A stretch of DNA of 18,375 nucleotides from Bacteroidota bacterium (lineage in GTDB: Bacteria > Bacteroidota > Bacteroidia > Bacteroidales > Prolixibacteraceae): contig DAOVTY010000023.1 in assembly GCA_030632865.1 (NCBI GenBank), positions 1 to 18,375 on the forward strand, written 5' to 3'. Both the position numbers and the translations under genes were made by a program. Shown here piece by piece: positions 15,464 to 18,375 of the stretch. Positions within the stretch are counted from its first letter, which is position 1. Each line of letters starts with the position of its first letter. The notes under the pieces are model-generated. The model searched no databases. It saw only the letters and a program-made list of their open reading frames with translations, and was not told the DNA's origin.

Positions 15464-16072
15464 ATGGCAACATCTAAGAAAATATACTTTTATCCGGTTT
15501 GGTTAAGAATTTGGCATGGATTAAATGCTTTAGGAATTGTTATTCTAATTGTTACTGGTATCTCATTACAAAATATTGAATCATCGTTTATCGGGTTTAA
15601 CAGTGCAATAAATCTTCATAATATTTCTGGAGTAGTTGTAACACTTGGTTATTTAATTTTCTTTGTTGGAAATATTATTACAAATAATAGTAAATATTAT
15701 ATTGTAAAACCTAAAGGTTTTATAAAACGCCCATTAAAACAAATTTATTATTATATGTGGGGAATGTTTCATAATATGAAAGCGCCTTATCCTCTCTCGG
15801 AAAAAAGAAAATTTAATCCTCTACAAAAATACTTCTATATAATTGTTATGTATCTTGTGGTTCCCATGGTAATTATTACTGGGTTCGCACTTTTATTTCC
15901 CGAAATTATTATTGAAAATGTATATAACCTAAGTGGTGTATTTGTCACTGCAATTTTCCATTCAGCATTAGGATTTTTTATTTCAATATTCTTAATAATA
16001 CATCTTTATGTTGCTACCATTGGAAAATCACCAATTGATAACTTTAAAAGCATTTTCAACGGCTGGCATTAA
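15464..16072 (+). CDS. di-heme cytochrome b (formate dehydrogenase gamma / cytochrome b561-like) membrane subunit
   Basis: An inner-membrane quinone-reactive cytochrome b of 202 aa with about four helices (roughly 14-35, 50-73, 122-146, 157-184). Candidate heme b ligands are His18 (WLRIWHGLNA), His52 (INLHNISG), His166 (IFHSALG) and His180 (IIHLYVATIG). E. coli FdnI, as I recall, uses His18, His57, His155 and His169; the identical position 18 and the same 14-residue gap between the last two support two stacked hemes and a quinone site. The product lacks any c-type motif. Its gene lies 6 nt after the heptaheme cytochrome, so the two probably form a membrane complex passing electrons between menaquinone and the periplasmic hemes. 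Direction of flow is not determined. Confidence 0.88.
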   Translation: MATSKKIYFYPVWLRIWHGLNALGIVILIVTGISLQNIESSFIGFNSAINLHNISGVVVTLGYLIFFVGNIITNNSKYYIVKPKGFIKRPLKQIYYYMWGMFHNMKAPYPLSEKRKFNPLQKYFYIIVMYLVVPMVIITGFALLFPEIIIENVYNLSGVFVTAIFHSALGFFISIFLIIHLYVATIGKSPIDNFKSIFNGWH

Positions 16073-16109
16073 AAAATCTTAGTAAGAAACTATAATGTGT
16101 GAATACAAC

Positions 16110-16133
16110 ACAACAGATAAAACGTTCTGTTGT
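16110..16133 (+). other. small hairpin between cytochrome genes
   Basis: ACAACAGA (16110-16117) and TCTGTTGT (16126-16133) form an 8-bp stem with an 8-nt loop in the 133-nt gap. No T-run follows, so it is more likely an mRNA stability or processing element than a terminator. Confidence 0.35.
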
Positions 16134-16205
16134 ATAAGTATGAGCAAAATAATAAAGGTTTTGAATTACAAGTCAATGTTAATTGGCTTGACAAATCAAT
16201 AAATT

Positions 16206-18375
16206 ATGAAAAATTATTTTCAGTCCTTTTTATTTTCAATAATTAATAGAAAAGTTTCTCGAATATTTGGATTACTAACATTGTCGTTGTTTTTGGGGAT
16301 GTATAACGTGGCAGCGCAAGACAATGAAGATTGTTTTATGTGTCACGACGATCCTGACTTGGTATCTGAGAACCCACTTAGAAAAGGTTCTTTATATATC
16401 AAACCAGATGCACTTAACCATTCTGTTCATAAAGATGTTCTTTGTGCTTCGTGTCATCCCGATGCGCTGGTTGAAGATTATCCACACCCAGAAACTTTAA
16501 ATGCCGTTAATTGTGGTACTTGCCACGAAACAGCACAAACCAACTTTTTCAGAGGAGTTCATGGCTGGGCATTTCAGCAAAACGATAAAAATGCCCCAGA
16601 CTGTATTGAGTGCCATGGCAGTGCTCATGACATTCTAAGTTCGACAGATCCTAAATCACTTACCTATAAAATGAATATCCCTGTTTTATGCGGTACATGT
16701 CATAAAGAAGGTGCACCCGTTTCCAGGGAATATAATATTACAGAACACAATATAGTTGAAAATTACAGTCAGGGTATTCATGGCCAGGGATTATTCAGTA
16801 GTGGTTTAATTGTTACAGCAACATGTAACGATTGCCACGGGAATCATCTGGTTTTACCACATACAAGCCAAAGTTCCAGTATTTCGTTGAAGAATATCGC
16901 CAGTACCTGCATGAAATGCCATGCAAGAATTGAGGATGTACATGTGAAAGTAATAAACAGGGAATTGTGGGAGAAAAAACCAGGTTCCATCCCGGCGTGT
17001 ACAGCCTGTCATCCCCCCCACAAAGTGGAAAGACAGAATATTATCGCAACAATTTCCGACATAACCTGTTTAAAATGTCACGAAGATGAGAATCTTCACA
17101 TGATTACCAATAACGATACAATTTCATTAAATGTTGATGTTGCAGATCTGGCTATTTCTTCTCATAAAAACATTACTTGTGTAAAATGCCATTCTGATGT
17201 TACTGCTAATTTAGAACGTCCATGCGAATCGGCTGATAAAATTGACTGCTCAGCATGTCATGCTGAAGAATCAGATATTTATTTCACAAGTGGCCATGGT
17301 CAAGCCTATTTCAAGAAACATGAAAACGCACCTTATTGCACCGACTGTCACGGCACGCACCTTGTAAAAAACAAAGAAGATGTAACTTCCCCTGTATTTC
17401 GTTCTGCCATACCGGAGCTTTGCGGAGAATGTCACCAGAAAGACAACAAAGCAATGGTTGGCACTGACCTTAAAGAAAGAGACGCATTTCACGATTATTC
17501 AACCAGTGCGCACGGAAAAAGCTTAAACGAAAAAGGATTACTTTCAACAGCTATATGTACTGATTGTCATACTACACATTTTATGCTGAAAGAATCGGAT
17601 GAACGTTCTTCAGTTCATCCTAAAAACTTAGCCGCTACTTGCGGAAGTTGCCACAAAGGAATTTACGATCAATACATTGCAAGTGATCATGCTTATAAAT
17701 TAAGTGATGATGAGATAAAGTATCCAACTTGCGAAACTTGTCATTCTGCACATAAAATTTCAGAAGTTCATGAAACCCAGTTTATGTCTGAAATTACCCA
17801 GCAATGTGGTAAGTGCCATGAAGATCTGGCAGAAACATATCTGGAAACCTATCATGGGAAAGTTTACCAATTGGGTTATCTTGAAGCAGCTCGTTGTTCT
17901 GATTGTCACGGGGCACACAATATATTTAATATGGATAATCCTAAATCCACAATTAGTCCGGCTAACATTGTTAATACATGCCAGAAATGCCACGACGATG
18001 CAAATATGAAATTTACAGGATATCTATCTCATGCCACTCATTACAACAAAGATAAATTTCCCTGGTTATACTATACTTTTTGGGCAATGACAGGTCTTTT
18101 AGTTAGCGTGTTCCTGTTTTTTGGTCTTCATACCTTATTGTGGATCCCACGCTCAATTAGTGCCATGCGTAATAATAAAAAGAAAAAACACATTCACAAA
18201 ACGGTGAAACAAGTTTACATCCGTCGATTCTCCAGAAGTAACCGGATTACTCATATTTTTGTAATAGTTAGTTTTTTATTGCTGGCATTAACCGGAATGA
18301 TACTAAAATTTGCCTACATGGATTGGGCAAAATTCCTGGCAAAATTAATTGGTGGAGCTCATGTTGCTGGGATAT
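16206..18375 (+). CDS. 19-heme c-type cytochrome fused to a cytochrome b membrane domain (partial, 3' end outside window)
   Basis: The reading frame is open from ATG 16206 to the window edge (723 codons, no stop). Residues 1 to about 37 are a signal peptide (ending NVAAQ). Nineteen CxxCH sites follow, with first Cys at 43, 80, 103, 133, 162, 207, 235, 265, 288, 325, 348, 378, 406, 451, 479, 509, 534, 564 and 592. Then come a membrane helix (about 619-645), a strongly basic loop (656-680), and a second helix (683-701) preceded by RSNRITH, which resembles the first helices of FdnI/cytochrome b561 proteins; His683 and His719 are possible heme b ligands. Positive-inside topology puts the hemes in the periplasm. 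By analogy with fused b/c cytochromes such as Geobacter CbcL, it may oxidise menaquinol and pass electrons outward. It is the third gene of the cytochrome locus. Confidence 0.9.
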   Translation, partial: MKNYFQSFLFSIINRKVSRIFGLLTLSLFLGMYNVAAQDNEDCFMCHDDPDLVSENPLRKGSLYIKPDALNHSVHKDVLCASCHPDALVEDYPHPETLNAVNCGTCHETAQTNFFRGVHGWAFQQNDKNAPDCIECHGSAHDILSSTDPKSLTYKMNIPVLCGTCHKEGAPVSREYNITEHNIVENYSQGIHGQGLFSSGLIVTATCNDCHGNHLVLPHTSQSSSISLKNIASTCMKCHARIEDVHVKVINRELWEKKPGSIPACTACHPPHKVERQNIIATISDITCLKCHEDENLHMITNNDTISLNVDVADLAISSHKNITCVKCHSDVTANLERPCESADKIDCSACHAEESDIYFTSGHGQAYFKKHENAPYCTDCHGTHLVKNKEDVTSPVFRSAIPELCGECHQKDNKAMVGTDLKERDAFHDYSTSAHGKSLNEKGLLSTAICTDCHTTHFMLKESDERSSVHPKNLAATCGSCHKGIYDQYIASDHAYKLSDDEIKYPTCETCHSAHKISEVHETQFMSEITQQCGKCHEDLAETYLETYHGKVYQLGYLEAARCSDCHGAHNIFNMDNPKSTISPANIVNTCQKCHDDANMKFTGYLSHATHYNKDKFPWLYYTFWAMTGLLVSVFLFFGLHTLLWIPRSISAMRNNKKKKHIHKTVKQVYIRRFSRSNRITHIFVIVSFLLLALTGMILKFAYMDWAKFLAKLIGGAHVAGI
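16548..17996 (+). repeat. repeated diheme modules inside the 19-heme cytochrome
   Basis: A unit of the form HG-x(~14)-C-x-x-CH-x-x-H, then about 20 residues, then C-x-x-CH recurs at least six times. First-Cys pairs are 133/162, 207/235, 378/406, 451/479, 509/534 and 564/592; four of the six pairs are exactly 28 residues apart. The first site of each pair is usually C-x-[DE]-CH-G/T-x-H, and the second is often preceded by Thr (TC-x-K-CH). This indicates growth by internal duplication of a diheme cassette. Confidence 0.75.

Noticed and set aside
16110..16133. Hairpin as a terminator separating the third cytochrome gene from the first two
   Set aside because: The stem is short and AT-rich, with no T-run after it, so it is not evidence for separate transcription units.
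17271..18009. Short frames on both strands within the 19-heme gene
   Set aside because: The continuous frame from 16206 has nineteen CxxCH motifs; overlapping frames contain no meaningful domain.
1..18375. CRISPR arrays, insertion sequences, prophage or integrase genes
   Set aside because: No regularly spaced direct repeats, transposase or integrase motifs were seen on either strand; the window reads as ordinary chromosome apart from the cytochrome and metal loci.

Overview
The window looks like chromosomal DNA from a free-living Bacteroidota bacterium, probably a marine or sediment member of the Marinilabiliales/Prolixibacteraceae group. The lineage is an inference from protein style, not a search. 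Supporting signs are the AT-rich composition, weak or absent Shine-Dalgarno sequences, several matches to the Bacteroidota -7 promoter box TAnnTTTG, an Ig-like lipoprotein next to a small conserved cytosolic gene, and a GDCCVxC-family protein.

Layout. (1) 15-3854 (+) is a heavy-metal (probably Cu/Ag) efflux operon: a TolC/CusC-type outer-membrane protein, a CusB-type adaptor carrying a metal-binding domain plus two C-terminal HMA domains, a secreted single-HMA protein with the same signature, and a small Cys-rich GDCCVxC protein. The inner-membrane RND pump is not in the window and probably lies just upstream. (2) 3989-5263 (+) holds an orphan His-rich lipoprotein and a DUF3859-like protein. 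(3) 5316-7617 (-) holds a 97-aa conserved hypothetical and an Ig-like lipoprotein, divergent from rnr. (4) 7763-10688 (+) holds ribonuclease R and a TetR-family regulator, closed by a strong terminator. (5) 10775-13379 (-) holds a previously hidden 54-aa single-pass membrane protein, pheS, and a Tat-exported aldo/keto reductase. (6) 13639-13710 (+) is a tRNA-Arg(CCU) with its own promoter and terminator. (7) 13750-14518 is about 770 bases of AT-rich DNA with no convincing gene. (8) 14519-18375 (+) is a multiheme cytochrome locus that runs off the window.

The most interesting part is region 8. It encodes a membrane-anchored heptaheme c-type cytochrome, a four-His di-heme cytochrome b resembling the formate dehydrogenase/Ni-Fe hydrogenase gamma subunit, and a very large protein with 19 CxxCH motifs followed directly by a cytochrome-b-like membrane domain, still open at the window edge. 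The same pairing (periplasmic multiheme c plus membrane cytochrome b) therefore appears twice, once as two adjacent genes and once as a single fused protein. I infer a menaquinol-linked electron conduit between the inner membrane and the periplasm, or beyond it to an extracellular or metal acceptor. The substrate cannot be read from this window.
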